Shown here: positions 8,059-16,167 of the stretch, piece after piece
How positions within the stretch are numbered: the stretch's first letter is position 1
Layout: every line of letters begins with the position of its first letter
From: Tahibacter sp042701255
GTDB taxonomy: Bacteria; Pseudomonadota; Gammaproteobacteria; Xanthomonadales; Rhodanobacteraceae
Length of the DNA stretch: 64,000 bases
Direction: 5' to 3'
NCBI RefSeq assembly: GCF_042701255.1
Contig: NZ_CP170554.1
Span: 5,456,001-5,520,000 of the forward strand
Program-made: the position numbers and the translations under genes
The notes under the pieces: generated by a model
What the model was told of the DNA's origin: nothing
The model's input: only the letters and a program-made list of their open reading frames with translations
The model's database searches: none

Positions 8059-8079
8059 GTCATCTACTCGTAATTGCGA

Positions 8080-10488
8080 TCAGAACTGGATCGACCACTG
8101 GTTGATGTAGCCGGTGTCGCCCGAGTACACGTCGGTGACCTTGAGCTGCCAGGTGCCGTTGCGCGGCGAGCCCGAGGTGTTGACGCTGTAGGTCGCGATC
8201 ACGTTGGCGGCGCTGTCGCTGCCGCTGGAGCTCTTCAGACGCGTGCTCGTGCCGTTCGGCGCGATCAGGTCGATCTGCAGATCGCCGCGGTAGGTGTGGA
8301 CGATGTTCACCGCTACCTGGGTCGTGGTCGAACCGTTGCCGGTCTGGCCGCTGACCGTGATCGGGCTGCTGACCGTGCCCGCATCCGGGATGTTGTAGTC
8401 GGTCGTGTTGGTGAACGGACCACCTGTGCCGCCACCGCCGCCGGCGGTGTAGCTGCCGGTCAGGCTGACGCCGGAGTACGCGCTGTAGCCGCGCAGCTTG
8501 ACGTAGTAGGTGCCGGCCTGGGCCGTGGCGATCGTGCAGGTCTCGTTGTTGCCCGACAGGTACGGACGGCAGTCATACGTCGTCGTGGTCGGCGCCGAGC
8601 CGAACTTCACGTACATGTCCGCATCACCGGTACCGCCGGCCATGACGAACTTGAGGTTCGTCGCGCCGGCCGGAACGACCATCGTGTACGTGGTTTCCGA
8701 GCTCGCCGCGCCGGACAGACCGGTCTTGGCCACGCCGTTGTCGAGCACCGTGCCGCCGCCACCGCCGCCCGAGGACACCGTGACCGAGCTGGTCTTGGTG
8801 TTCGTCGCGCCGCCGTTGTCGGTCACGGTCAGGGTGACCGTATAGGTGCCAGCTGCCGAATAGGTCTTGCTCGGGCTGGTCGCGGTCGAGGTCGTGCCGT
8901 CGCCGAAGTTCCACGAGCGCGAGGCGATCGTGCCGTCGCTGTCGGTGGAGCTGTCGGTGAAGGTCGCGGTCAGGCCGCTGGTCGTCACGCTGAAGTTCGC
9001 CGTCGGCGCGACGTTGCCGCCACCGCCGCCGGTCACGGCCGCGAGGGTCTTGGCCGCGTCGATGATGCCGGTGCCGCAGCCGCCGGTGCAGGTACCCGGC
9101 AGCGGCTTCGCGTTGTTCTTGATCAGCGTCTCGATCTGGTCCGGCGTCAGCGCCGGATTCTTCGACAGCATCAGCGCGGCCAGACCGGCCACGTGCGGCG
9201 TCGCCATCGAGGTGCCGGCGTAGAACGCGTAGCTTTCGGCGCTCTGCGTGGTCGTGCCGGAATTCAGGGTCGACAGGATGTCGCCCGCGCCGCCGCTGCC
9301 GTCGCCACCCGGGGCCGACACGTCGATCAGCGCGCCGTAGTTGGAGTAGCTCGCACGGCTGCCGGTCTTGGTCGTCGCGGCGATCGAGATGACGCCGCCG
9401 CAGTTGCCCGGATCGAAGCCCGAGACGTTGGCGTTGTCGTTGCCGGCCGCGATCGCGAGCACGGTGCCGCGCGAACGCGCCGAGTTGATCGCGTTCTGTT
9501 CGGTCGTGGAGCAGGCACCCTGGCCGCCGAGCGAGAGGTTGATGACCTTGGCCGGGGTCGCGTTGGCGGGCACGCCCGAGATGGTGCCGCCCGAAGCCCA
9601 GATCATCGCGTCGGCGATGTCGGCGATGCTGCCGCCGCACTTGCCGAGCACGCGCACCGGCTGGATCTTGGCATTGAATGCCACGCCGGCCACGCCCTTG
9701 CTGTTGTTGGCGATCGCGGCGATGGTGCCGGCGACGTGCGTGCCGTGCCAGCTCGAGTTCGAGCTGTAGCCGACGCCGCAGTCGGCGACACTGAACCAGT
9801 CGCCTTCGTCGTTCGGGTTGGAATCGCGGCCGTTGCCGTCGCGCGCGGTGGCGGCGTCGGAGATGAAGTCATAACCGGCGACGGTCTGGCCGGCCAGATC
9901 GCTGTGCGGGGTGATGCCGGTATCGATCACGGCGACCACGACGCCGCTGCCGGTCGCCACGTCCCAGGCCGACTGCACGTTCATGCCGCCGGTCGCGTTG
10001 AACATGTCCCACTGTTCGCTGTAGCGCGTGTCGTTCGGCACGAGCAGCGCGTGTACGCGCTTGTTCGGCTCGACCTTGCTGACGTTCGGATTCTTGGCCA
10101 GCTCGACCATCACGCCGTCGATGTCGATCGCGCCGGTGCGGGCGCTGGACGACGCCGCACGGATCAGGATGCCGCCGGTGCCGAGTTCGCGTTCGACACT
10201 GAGGCTCAGGCCGAGGCTCTTGCCGACGCGCTCCGCGTCCTGGGTCGCCAGGCTCATCGCCTGCGCCGACGCCGAGCGGGTGCGCTCGATGCTGGTTTCC
10301 TGGCCGTTGTAGTAGACGATGAAGCTGTCGATCTTCTCGCCCGGCGCCGCGACGGCGAAATTGACCCGATCCGCATTGGCTGCGCGCTCGGCTGCAGTGA
10401 TACCCGCGGCCTGCGCCGAAACGACTGCGCCGAGCAGAGCCAGCGCCAGCGCGCTACGACGAATACCGCGTTGCGAAGCTACTTTCAC
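8080..10488 (-). CDS. Secreted S8 (subtilisin-like) serine protease with PKD, PPC and P domains
   Basis: An 802-residue extracellular protease. Order of parts: signal peptide (1-28), an inhibitor-like propeptide (to about 150), the S8 catalytic domain (about 155-485) with Asp189 (AVIDTG), His248 (WHGTHVAG), the oxyanion Asn350 (AAGN) and Ser427 (GTSMATPH); a glycine linker; a PKD domain (about 493-572, WNFGDGTTS); a PPC domain (about 585-680, DADMYVKFG, GTYYVKLRGY); a second glycine linker; and a proprotein-convertase P domain (690-802, HTYRGDLQIDLIAPNGT, GTWQLKVTD). The start codon is GTG, preceded by a GGGGG Shine-Dalgarno; an earlier start would lose the signal peptide. Homologues are secreted by the type II system and cleaved at both ends. 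A promoter and inverted repeat lie 210 to 255 bases upstream. Confidence 0.95.
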   Translation of the reverse strand: MKVASQRGIRRSALALALLGAVVSAQAAGITAAERAANADRVNFAVAAPGEKIDSFIVYYNGQETSIERTRSASAQAMSLATQDAERVGKSLGLSLSVERELGTGGILIRAASSSARTGAIDIDGVMVELAKNPNVSKVEPNKRVHALLVPNDTRYSEQWDMFNATGGMNVQSAWDVATGSGVVVAVIDTGITPHSDLAGQTVAGYDFISDAATARDGNGRDSNPNDEGDWFSVADCGVGYSSNSSWHGTHVAGTIAAIANNSKGVAGVAFNAKIQPVRVLGKCGGSIADIADAMIWASGGTISGVPANATPAKVINLSLGGQGACSTTEQNAINSARSRGTVLAIAAGNDNANVSGFDPGNCGGVISIAATTKTGSRASYSNYGALIDVSAPGGDGSGGAGDILSTLNSGTTTQSAESYAFYAGTSMATPHVAGLAALMLSKNPALTPDQIETLIKNNAKPLPGTCTGGCGTGIIDAAKTLAAVTGGGGGNVAPTANFSVTTSGLTATFTDSSTDSDGTIASRSWNFGDGTTSTATSPSKTYSAAGTYTVTLTVTDNGGATNTKTSSVTVSSGGGGGGTVLDNGVAKTGLSGAASSETTYTMVVPAGATNLKFVMAGGTGDADMYVKFGSAPTTTTYDCRPYLSGNNETCTIATAQAGTYYVKLRGYSAYSGVSLTGSYTAGGGGGTGGPFTNTTDYNIPDAGTVSSPITVSGQTGNGSTTTQVAVNIVHTYRGDLQIDLIAPNGTSTRLKSSSGSDSAANVIATYSVNTSGSPRNGTWQLKVTDVYSGDTGYINQWSIQF

Positions 10489-10699
10489 GATTGAACCCCC
10501 ACCGGATTTAGGAATGAACGGCTGTAGATCAGCCCCGTAATCGCTCCCGTTCGCTCGCCACGCACTTCCCGCCGCGACCGCCGCAAGGCGGCAGTCATGG
10601 TTGTCGACTGTGCTGGTGGACCGCGACGCCTGAGCAGGCGCCGCCTAGCGGTCCTTGCGAGCGTGCATCCGAAACCCCCCGGTTCCGAAAACGCGGCGC

Positions 10700-10728
10700 A
10701 AGCTACAGCGGCTGTAACCACTCGTCAA
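10700..10728 (-). promoter_or_regulatory. Sigma-70-like promoter for the S8 protease
   Basis: On the minus strand TTGACG (10728-10723) and TAGCTT (10705-10700) are separated by exactly 17 bases. Transcription would start near 10693, giving a leader of about 205 bases before the GTG start. The region is notably AT-richer than its surroundings. Confidence 0.6.
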
Positions 10729-10743
10729 CCAAAAACAGCCGCT
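10707..10743. promoter_or_regulatory. Perfect 9-base inverted repeat flanking the -35 element
   Basis: AGCGGCTGT (10707-10715) and ACAGCCGCT (10735-10743) are perfect inverted copies 19 bases apart. One arm lies in the promoter spacer and the other just upstream of the -35 box, the geometry expected for an operator of a dimeric regulator. The centre-to-centre distance of 28 bases is close to three helical turns. Confidence 0.5.
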
Positions 10744-11119
10744 AAGTGTTTGATCCATCACGATTTCTGATGCATCGCAACATTTGTGTCCGGACAAATT
10801 AATGAGATTACGAAACCCTTCGGACGTGCCTGCAGACCGCGCGGCTGCTGGCCCGTAGGCCATTCGTCACGGCCCGGCAAAAGTGACCCAATTTGTCAGA
10901 AAGCGACGCTTTCGCGACAACTTTCGAATGGTGACGGATTACCGTTCCGGGACGCGTTTGGGCGCGAGTTGCGCAAAAGCGGCAGCGCGGCGCGACACGG
11001 CCGGATCGCCGCAGACCCGCACCAGAGCAGGAGATTTGCTCGAAAAGCTCCGCCGCCGGACGGACAAGGCCGTCCCGGCATGACCAGTGCAGTAGCGGCG
11101 GGCTCGACCGGTACGCGTT

Positions 11120-11542
11120 TCAGCTGCGACGGCCGCCCATCATGCGCACCTGGCGCGGACGGCGCAGCCAGGCCACGAAGGCCAGCAGCAGCAACACCGG
11201 CGGCAGATAGACACCGCGCGTGGCCGTGCGCTGCGCGGCATTCAGGGGCTCGCCGAAAATGAAATCCATCGCGACGTCAGGATCGGCCGTGAGCCGTTCC
11301 GCCGCCGGGCGCAGCGCGGCGTCGGCCCAGCTGCGGCCGAGATCGCGCAGCGGCGGCACGATCCTGCCCAGGACTTCGCCGCCGACGGTATACGCGGCCA
11401 CCAGCGGCGCTTCGCGCATGGCCGAACGGCGCACGATGGAGCCGATCTCCGCCAGGCCGGCGGCGCCGCCCCAGAACAGGCACTGCCACACGGCGGCGAG
11501 CACGGCCAGCAGCAGGATGATCAGGTGCAGATACTTGCGCAT
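11120..11542 (-). CDS. Hypothetical membrane protein
   Basis: A 140-residue protein I do not recognise. It has an N-terminal membrane segment (YLHLIILLLAVLAAVWQCLFWG, residues 4-25), a periplasmic or cytoplasmic middle part of about 85 residues with no cysteine pair or catalytic motif, and a second membrane segment near the C-terminus (GVYLPPVLLLLAFVAWL), ending in a basic tail RRPRQVRMMGGRRS. The ATG at 11542 is chosen because GGAGAAATCGAGA lies just upstream on the minus strand and the hydrophobic helix follows directly. It stands alone, divergent from the large regulator gene. Function unknown. Confidence 0.6.
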   Translation of the reverse strand: MRKYLHLIILLLAVLAAVWQCLFWGGAAGLAEIGSIVRRSAMREAPLVAAYTVGGEVLGRIVPPLRDLGRSWADAALRPAAERLTADPDVAMDFIFGEPLNAAQRTATRGVYLPPVLLLLAFVAWLRRPRQVRMMGGRRS

Positions 11543-11892
11543 TCTCGATTTCTCCACACTGTCGGCATTCACTGGCCCGCACGTCGGGCGGCCGCGCAGC
11601 TTGGCCGGCGCCGGCAAGCGGGTCAACCGCGCGACGGCGGTGACGAGTTCGGCATCCAAATTGCGTTCTATGGCCCTGTATAGCCCGCATCTCCCATGGA
11701 TCAAACTGTGATTGCACGCACGCAAGGCCGCATTCGCACATTGCATGCTGCGTTCCAGGGCGCTGCAGGGGGCACGCCTACAGGAACGAAACAGGGCAAT
11801 CGGATGGCTGAGCCGGTCATCGAAGCAGGGGCTGCTGCGGCGTGCGTGCCGTCGGCGGCCGTTGCAGCCGCCGGTTCGCGAGGGACAGGCCC
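11543..11892. other. Intergenic region between divergent genes
   Basis: No gene is supported in these 350 bases. The region must hold promoters for the hypothetical membrane protein and the large REC/GGDEF/EAL protein, but no strong -35/-10 pair stands out. A somewhat AT-richer stretch lies at 11650-11720. Confidence 0.4.
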
Positions 11893-14631
11893 ATGAGCAA
11901 TCAGGGCAGCATCCGCACCGACGGCGCCGCGCGCGACGAACTGCGTCAGCGCTGTCTTTCCCTGGTCCGCCGCTGGCAGCCGCTGGCCCACGGCGGCTGG
12001 GACCGCAACGCGGCGCGCCAGCTCGGCGACGAGCTCGACCAGATCGCCGACACGAGCGAACGCCTCGGGCTGGACCAGCTCAACGGCGACGCGCTCGAGC
12101 TCGCCGCCTATCTGTGTTCCTTCATCGACGACGCGCTGGTGCCGAACGCGCGCGACCTGCAGCGCCTGGCCGAAATGGTCGAGGCGCTCGGCGCCGACCT
12201 GACCGATCTGTCGGCGACCACCAAAGCCGCCGTGCATACCCTGCCCAGCGCACGCATCAGCGCCGAGATTCCGGTCGTGCGCAGCGCCGCACCGGCCGCC
12301 GCGGCGGCACCGGCTCCGCCCACGCAACCCACTCCTTCCGCTGCAGGCGCAGCCGCGAATCCGGCAGTCGCGCCGCCGGCGCCAGCCGTCTCCGTTGTCG
12401 AGGCCGAAATCGCCGCGAAGCAAAACGCAGCGCTCGAAGCGAAGCCCGACGACCAGTCACGACTCGACCCGTCACAGAAGGCTGCCGCTGCGCTGCTCGA
12501 CGAATCGCCGACCGACGTCGAACTGCCGCCGCGGCAGACCGCGTCGGCCCTGCTGACCAGCGCCGACACATTGATGCGGCTGCCGCGCACGATCGCGCTG
12601 CACGGCATCGACGACGGCATCGCGCCGGGACTGCTCAGCGCTTTGCGCGAACGCGGCTTCGACACGCGCGTGACGACGCAGCCCGAAGATCTGCTGACCT
12701 TCCTCGAAAACGCCATCCCCGGCGCGCTGATCCTCGACGCGCGCAAGCTGCGCATCTACGGCCGCGTGCGTGCGATCTACGACAAGCTCGCCGCCGAAGG
12801 CGAAGCGCTGCCGAGCCTGATCGTCGTGTCGCCGGACGCCGACCTCGGCCACCGCCTGCTCGCGATGCGCGCCGGCGCGGCCGGATTCTTCCAGGCGCCC
12901 GTCGACAGCCTGCGCGTGCTGGCCAAGCTCGACGAACTGCTTGCGCACAACGACGCGCCGGCCTGGCGCGTGCTGCTCGTCGCACCGGACCGGCACAACG
13001 CCGTCGACGCGGCGCGCGCACTGGCCGAGCGCGGCATGACCGCGCGCATCGTCGGCAACGGCCAGGGCACCCTGAGCGCACTGGCCGAGTTCCGTCCCGA
13101 CGTCGTCGTGCTCGACTGCAACCTGCCCGACGTCGGCGGCATCGAGCTCACGCAGATGATCCGGCAGCAGCCCGAATACGCGGCCATGCCGATCATCCTG
13201 GCCGCCGACGCGACCTCGGTGAATCTGCGCTTCGACGCGATCGCCGCCGGCGGCGACGAATTCCTCGTCAAGCCGCTGAAAACGCGCCATCTGCTCAGCG
13301 CGGTGACTTCGCGCGTGCGCCGCGCGCACTGGCTGCGCGAGATCATCGGCAATCCCGACGGACGCGACACGCGCACCGGCCTGTTCTCGCGCAACGTGCT
13401 GATCGAGAAACTCGGCAGTGCGCTCGGCGACCGCTCCGCCGCGCTGCTGACGATCGCGCTGGATCGCGCCGGCGAGCTGCGCGAACGCATCGGTCTGGCC
13501 GGCCTGGCCGCGATCGACGCGCACGTGGGCAACCTGCTGCGCAGCCAGCTCGACGATCTCGACCTGCCGGCGCAGTACAACGATTTCCACTATTTCGTGC
13601 TGCTGCGGCGCCGCTCGCGCAGCGACATCACCGGCATCGCCGAACGCCTGCGCTTCGCGCTGGCCGGACAGCCCTTCATCTACCAGGGCCAGAGCCATGC
13701 GCTGACCGCGAGCGTCGGCATGGCCCTGCTCGGCGGCGAGCACGCCAACGTCGACGAGGTCGTCACGAACGCCGAAGCGGCACAGATCGCCGCGGCGCAT
13801 CTGGGCGGCAACCGCGTGCTCTGGTTCGAAGCCAAGGAAGCCGCGCTGCTGCCGTCGGATCCGCTGCTGGCCGTGCGCGCGGTGCTGAGCCGGCCGCTGA
13901 CGCCGGAACAGACGCAGTTCGACTTCCAGCCCATCGTGCCGCTGACCGGCAAGCTCAGCGGCCAGTTCGAACTGAGCTTCAAGGTCAAGAGCACGACGCA
14001 GACCGGCGTGGCCGTCGCCTATGCCGATCTCGCGCCGGTCGCAGCCGAGTGCAATCAGCTCGCGACCCTGGACCGCTGGCTGCTCGAACGCTCGCTGAGC
14101 GTGCGCGAAGAACAGCTCAAGCGCGGCCGCCAGCTGCGCCTGTTCGTGCCGCAGTCGGTGTCCACCCTGCTCGATCCGGACATTCCGTACTGGCTCGCGC
14201 GCGAGCTCAAGGAACGCCATCTGTCGGGTACCGGCCTGACCCTGGAACTGCCCTGCTCCGAGCTCATCGACGCCGGCGCACGTGCGGCCGAACGGCTGAA
14301 GTTCCTGCACCAGAGCGGCGTGCGCGTCTGTCTCGTCGACTTCGGCCGCGACTGGGCCGCCGTGCACGCGCTGAAGAACCTGACCATCGACTTCGTGCGC
14401 CTGTCGGCCGGCCTCGTCGCCGAACTCGGCACGGCCAAGTCGATCACCGACACCCTGCTCGCGCTCGTGCGCAAGGCCCACGCGGCCGGCTGCGCCGTCA
14501 TCGCCCCCGAAGTCGACTCGATCAACCGCGCCCACCTGCTGCTGCGCCTCGGCGTCGACTACGGCCTGGGCCCCGCCTTCGCCCGCCCGTCCGGCACCCC
14601 CGAATTCGATTTCGCCAGACCGCTGTGGTGA
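11893..14631 (+). CDS. Two-receiver protein with degenerate GGDEF and EAL domains
   Basis: A 912-residue cytoplasmic signalling protein. After a helical N-terminal region and a low-complexity Ala/Pro linker (about 130-190) there are two receiver-like domains: the first (about 230-345) keeps an Asp at 282 but lacks the conserved Lys; the second (357-475) keeps Asp408 (VVVLDCNLPDVGG) and Lys460 (FLVKPLK) and looks phosphorylatable. A GGDEF-like domain (about 485-645) has YNDFHYF at 562-567 in place of the GGDEF loop. An EAL-like domain (about 655-905) has FELS (Glu693) for EAL and VDFGRD for the catalytic DDFGTG. Neither synthesis nor hydrolysis of c-di-GMP is expected; binding is possible, as in FimX. 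The ATG at 11893 follows GGGACAGGCCC. A strong terminator follows the stop. Confidence 0.85.
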   Translation: MSNQGSIRTDGAARDELRQRCLSLVRRWQPLAHGGWDRNAARQLGDELDQIADTSERLGLDQLNGDALELAAYLCSFIDDALVPNARDLQRLAEMVEALGADLTDLSATTKAAVHTLPSARISAEIPVVRSAAPAAAAAPAPPTQPTPSAAGAAANPAVAPPAPAVSVVEAEIAAKQNAALEAKPDDQSRLDPSQKAAAALLDESPTDVELPPRQTASALLTSADTLMRLPRTIALHGIDDGIAPGLLSALRERGFDTRVTTQPEDLLTFLENAIPGALILDARKLRIYGRVRAIYDKLAAEGEALPSLIVVSPDADLGHRLLAMRAGAAGFFQAPVDSLRVLAKLDELLAHNDAPAWRVLLVAPDRHNAVDAARALAERGMTARIVGNGQGTLSALAEFRPDVVVLDCNLPDVGGIELTQMIRQQPEYAAMPIILAADATSVNLRFDAIAAGGDEFLVKPLKTRHLLSAVTSRVRRAHWLREIIGNPDGRDTRTGLFSRNVLIEKLGSALGDRSAALLTIALDRAGELRERIGLAGLAAIDAHVGNLLRSQLDDLDLPAQYNDFHYFVLLRRRSRSDITGIAERLRFALAGQPFIYQGQSHALTASVGMALLGGEHANVDEVVTNAEAAQIAAAHLGGNRVLWFEAKEAALLPSDPLLAVRAVLSRPLTPEQTQFDFQPIVPLTGKLSGQFELSFKVKSTTQTGVAVAYADLAPVAAECNQLATLDRWLLERSLSVREEQLKRGRQLRLFVPQSVSTLLDPDIPYWLARELKERHLSGTGLTLELPCSELIDAGARAAERLKFLHQSGVRVCLVDFGRDWAAVHALKNLTIDFVRLSAGLVAELGTAKSITDTLLALVRKAHAAGCAVIAPEVDSINRAHLLLRLGVDYGLGPAFARPSGTPEFDFARPLW

Positions 14632-14682
14632 AAATTTCCTGCGCTCACGCGATGCCGGGGGCATCGCGTGCAGGGAATTTTC
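14630..14682 (+). terminator. Long two-tier hairpin ending in TTTT
   Basis: CACGCGATGCC (14646-14656) pairs perfectly with GGCATCGCGTG (14660-14670) over a GGG loop. The outer arms GAAAATTTCCTG (14630-14641) and CAGGGAATTTTC (14671-14682) pair with one wobble. The stem begins within the stop codon of the upstream gene. A strong intrinsic terminator. Confidence 0.8.
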
Positions 14683-15012
14683 GGGGAGGCGCGTCCCGCG
14701 CCGACCGGCGGCAAATACACCGACGCGACGCCACCGGCGTCGCGCGCAATCAAGCTCTAAATGTCATCGCTTGCCTGACCGACGAACGAAGCGAGATTCA
14801 CGCAATACCGCAAACATCACGTGCGGCCATTTTTCGGGGAGGCGCGTCCCGCGCCGACCGGCAAAAAAACACACCTACGCGACGCCACCGGCGTCGCGCG
14901 CAATCATCTCTAAATGCCACCCCGTGCCGAACCGACAAACGAAGCCGCGTTCACTCGATCCCGTGAGCACCACGCGCAGCTTTTCGAGGAGGCGCGCGCC
15001 GCGCCGACCGGG
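14679..15012. repeat. Imperfect tandem repeat of about 150 bases, 2.2 units
   Basis: Units begin at 14679, 14832 and 14982 (spacing 153 and 150). Each begins TTTCG(G/A)GGAGGCGCG and continues with CGCGCCGACCGG. The first two go on with CGACGCCACCGGCGTCGC (itself a palindrome), GCGCAATCA, CTCTAAATG and a downstream CGACNAACGAAGC. The third copy diverges after about 30 bases. Confidence 0.8.
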
Positions 15013-15038
15013 TAAAAGCAACCCCATCCCCACCCATG

Positions 15039-15059
15039 CCCTCCCCTTGAAGGGGAGGG
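15039..15059. repeat. Palindromic CCCTCCCCTT element (family member 1)
   Basis: CCCTCCCCTT (15039-15048) is mirrored by AAGGGGAGGG (15050-15059) and preceded by CCCCATCCCCACCCATG. The same layout, with the CATCCCCACCCATGCCC flank, recurs inverted at 60167-60204, and a weaker relative lies at 15187-15204. This marks a dispersed intergenic repeat family. Confidence 0.7.
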
Positions 15060-15206
15060 TTTGGTCGCGCCAGTTCAAAGGAGGGGGTTCGATTCACATG
15101 CTTCGTGAGCACGTCGAATCAAACTCTCTCATTGCAAAGACGACACACCGCAACAGTGCTTCTCTTTAAACGGAGCCCGCTGCACGCCCCCCCCTTCAAG
15201 GGGGAG

Positions 15207-15243
15207 AAGGTCGTCGCTCAGAACCGCAGGTTCTGACGACCTT
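15207..15243. terminator. 14-pair hairpin in the repeat island
   Basis: AAGGTCGTC plus AGAAC, separated by a four-base bulge, pair with GTTCTGACGACCTT over a CGCAG loop. The structure is strong but has no T-tract, so it may be a repeat element more than a terminator. Confidence 0.4.
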
Positions 15244-15393
15244 GAACGCCCAACGGGCCGGACAGGCATGGTTGGGGATGGATTTGCCGCCCAGCCACAA
15301 CCGAACGGACAAGGCGTAACTCATAACCCGCTGTTCGGAACGCCGCCGCCGCGCCGTTGACTACACCCACGGCGCCACAGGGGAAAGCGCGAC

Positions 15394-16095
15394 ATGCTCG
15401 AAGTCACTCGCGAATCGCTGCAGCAGCGCTACGCGGATCTCGTCGATGCGGAGCTGCTGCGCCGCCTGCGCGCCGACAGCTTGACCGACCTCGCGCGCGA
15501 CGTCGCGCTGGCCGAACTTGCGCAACGCGGGATTTCCGCCGAAACGGCGTTGGCCGCGGCAGCCGAGGTCGAACCCGTCGTCGAAGCGGAACTGGACTTC
15601 CCGACCGATGAGTTCGAACGCAATCCGTATCAGGCGCCACGCGGCACGACTTCAGTCGCCGCGGTGTCTGCGCCGTCGTCGTTCGCGAAGAAACAGTCCC
15701 TGGCGGACTGGATCTGGTGGGGATACGCGGCCTATATCGCGGTGCTGATCGCGCTCAGTGTCTATCGCTGGCTGTCGCTGCGGCAGGGGCTGGCAGTCGG
15801 CGGTCTGCTGCTGCTCAATGCCTGGGCCCTGGCCGGCCTGATCGGCTGGCGGCTGCGCCGGCGCTGGCTGCACAGCAGCGTCTGGGTGGCCTGTCTCGCG
15901 ATCAATGCGGCGCTGGCTTGCCTCGGCGTACGCGAACTCGCCCGGGTCGCCGCGGCCGCGCCGCCCGAGATCGTGTACAGCCCGGCCATGTATCAGGCCG
16001 TCGGCAACGTGCTGCTCGGGCTGCCGCTGTTCTGGGCGCTGTTCCACTACGGCTTTCTGTCGACGCCGATCTGGCGGCGACCGGCGGCAGCCTAG
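15394..16095 (+). CDS. Hypothetical membrane protein with helical N-terminal domain
   Basis: A 233-residue protein of unknown function. The first 60 residues form a soluble helical unit (YADLVDAELLRRLRADSLTDLARDVALAELAQRGI) that resembles a short domain found at the front of several Lysobacterales membrane proteins. After a linker containing NPYQAPRG come four membrane segments at about 105-125, 131-150, 157-177 and 197-222. A NPYQ-AP motif before the membrane part is common in such small membrane proteins. The ATG at 15394 follows GGGGAAAGCGCGAC. It is convergent with sufT, whose stop lies 72 bases away. Confidence 0.7.
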   Translation: MLEVTRESLQQRYADLVDAELLRRLRADSLTDLARDVALAELAQRGISAETALAAAAEVEPVVEAELDFPTDEFERNPYQAPRGTTSVAAVSAPSSFAKKQSLADWIWWGYAAYIAVLIALSVYRWLSLRQGLAVGGLLLLNAWALAGLIGWRLRRRWLHSSVWVACLAINAALACLGVRELARVAAAAPPEIVYSPAMYQAVGNVLLGLPLFWALFHYGFLSTPIWRRPAAA

Positions 16096-16167
16096 CCGGC
16101 GCGGAGGATTCGGGCGCGGCGCGATGCCTTTCTCTCCCGCGACGAGTCGGAAACGGCCGCGACGGCT

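Larger units (their letters stand above)
7561..8079. other. Convergent intergenic region rich in hairpins
   Basis: This 519-base gap lies between the 3' ends of the asparaginase-domain gene and the protease gene. No credible protein gene is seen. It contains at least four stems: CCTCGA/TCGAGAGG around 7661-7680, CCCCTGT/ACAGGGG at 7696-7720, GTCGCCGGT/ACCGGCGAC at 7734-7757, and the 12-pair stem at 8031-8058. Further pairs GTTAC/GTAAC and CGTGGC/GCCACG enclose the third stem, giving a nested fold that could be a small RNA. Confidence 0.6.
10489..11119. other. Intergenic region with the protease promoter and leader
   Basis: No credible gene is seen in these 631 bases. The part nearest the protease (10489-10693) is its probable leader. 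It carries two stems, CCGCC-GCAA-GGCGG at 10580-10593 and a two-tier hairpin at 10620-10656 (GGACCGC/GCGGTCC outside, CGCCTG/CAGGCG inside). An AT-richer stretch at 10690-10810 holds the promoter, the inverted repeat and an ATTTGT/ACAAAT palindrome near 10780-10800. The segment 10810-11119 shows nothing specific. Confidence 0.6.
14632..15393. other. Repeat-rich intergenic island
   Basis: No gene is supported in these 762 bases. After the terminator the region consists of two and a partial third unit of an imperfect tandem repeat of about 150 bases, then a palindromic CCCTCCCCTT element, a second C-rich palindrome and a long hairpin at 15207-15243. Short open frames here only reflect the repeats. 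Confidence 0.75.

Noticed and set aside
7561..8063. Protein frames of up to 194 codons in the gap before the protease
   Set aside because: Codon use and residue content are not protein-like, no family is recognisable, and the region is dominated by hairpins.
8074..10494. An 800-codon plus-strand frame opposite the S8 protease
   Set aside because: Composition is Arg/Asp/Val-rich and repetitive, reflecting the reverse of Gly/Thr/Ser codons; the protease on the other strand has all catalytic residues.
14740..15180. A CRISPR-like array in the repeat island
   Set aside because: The units are about 150 bases, imperfect and lack constant short repeats with unique spacers; no cas genes are present.
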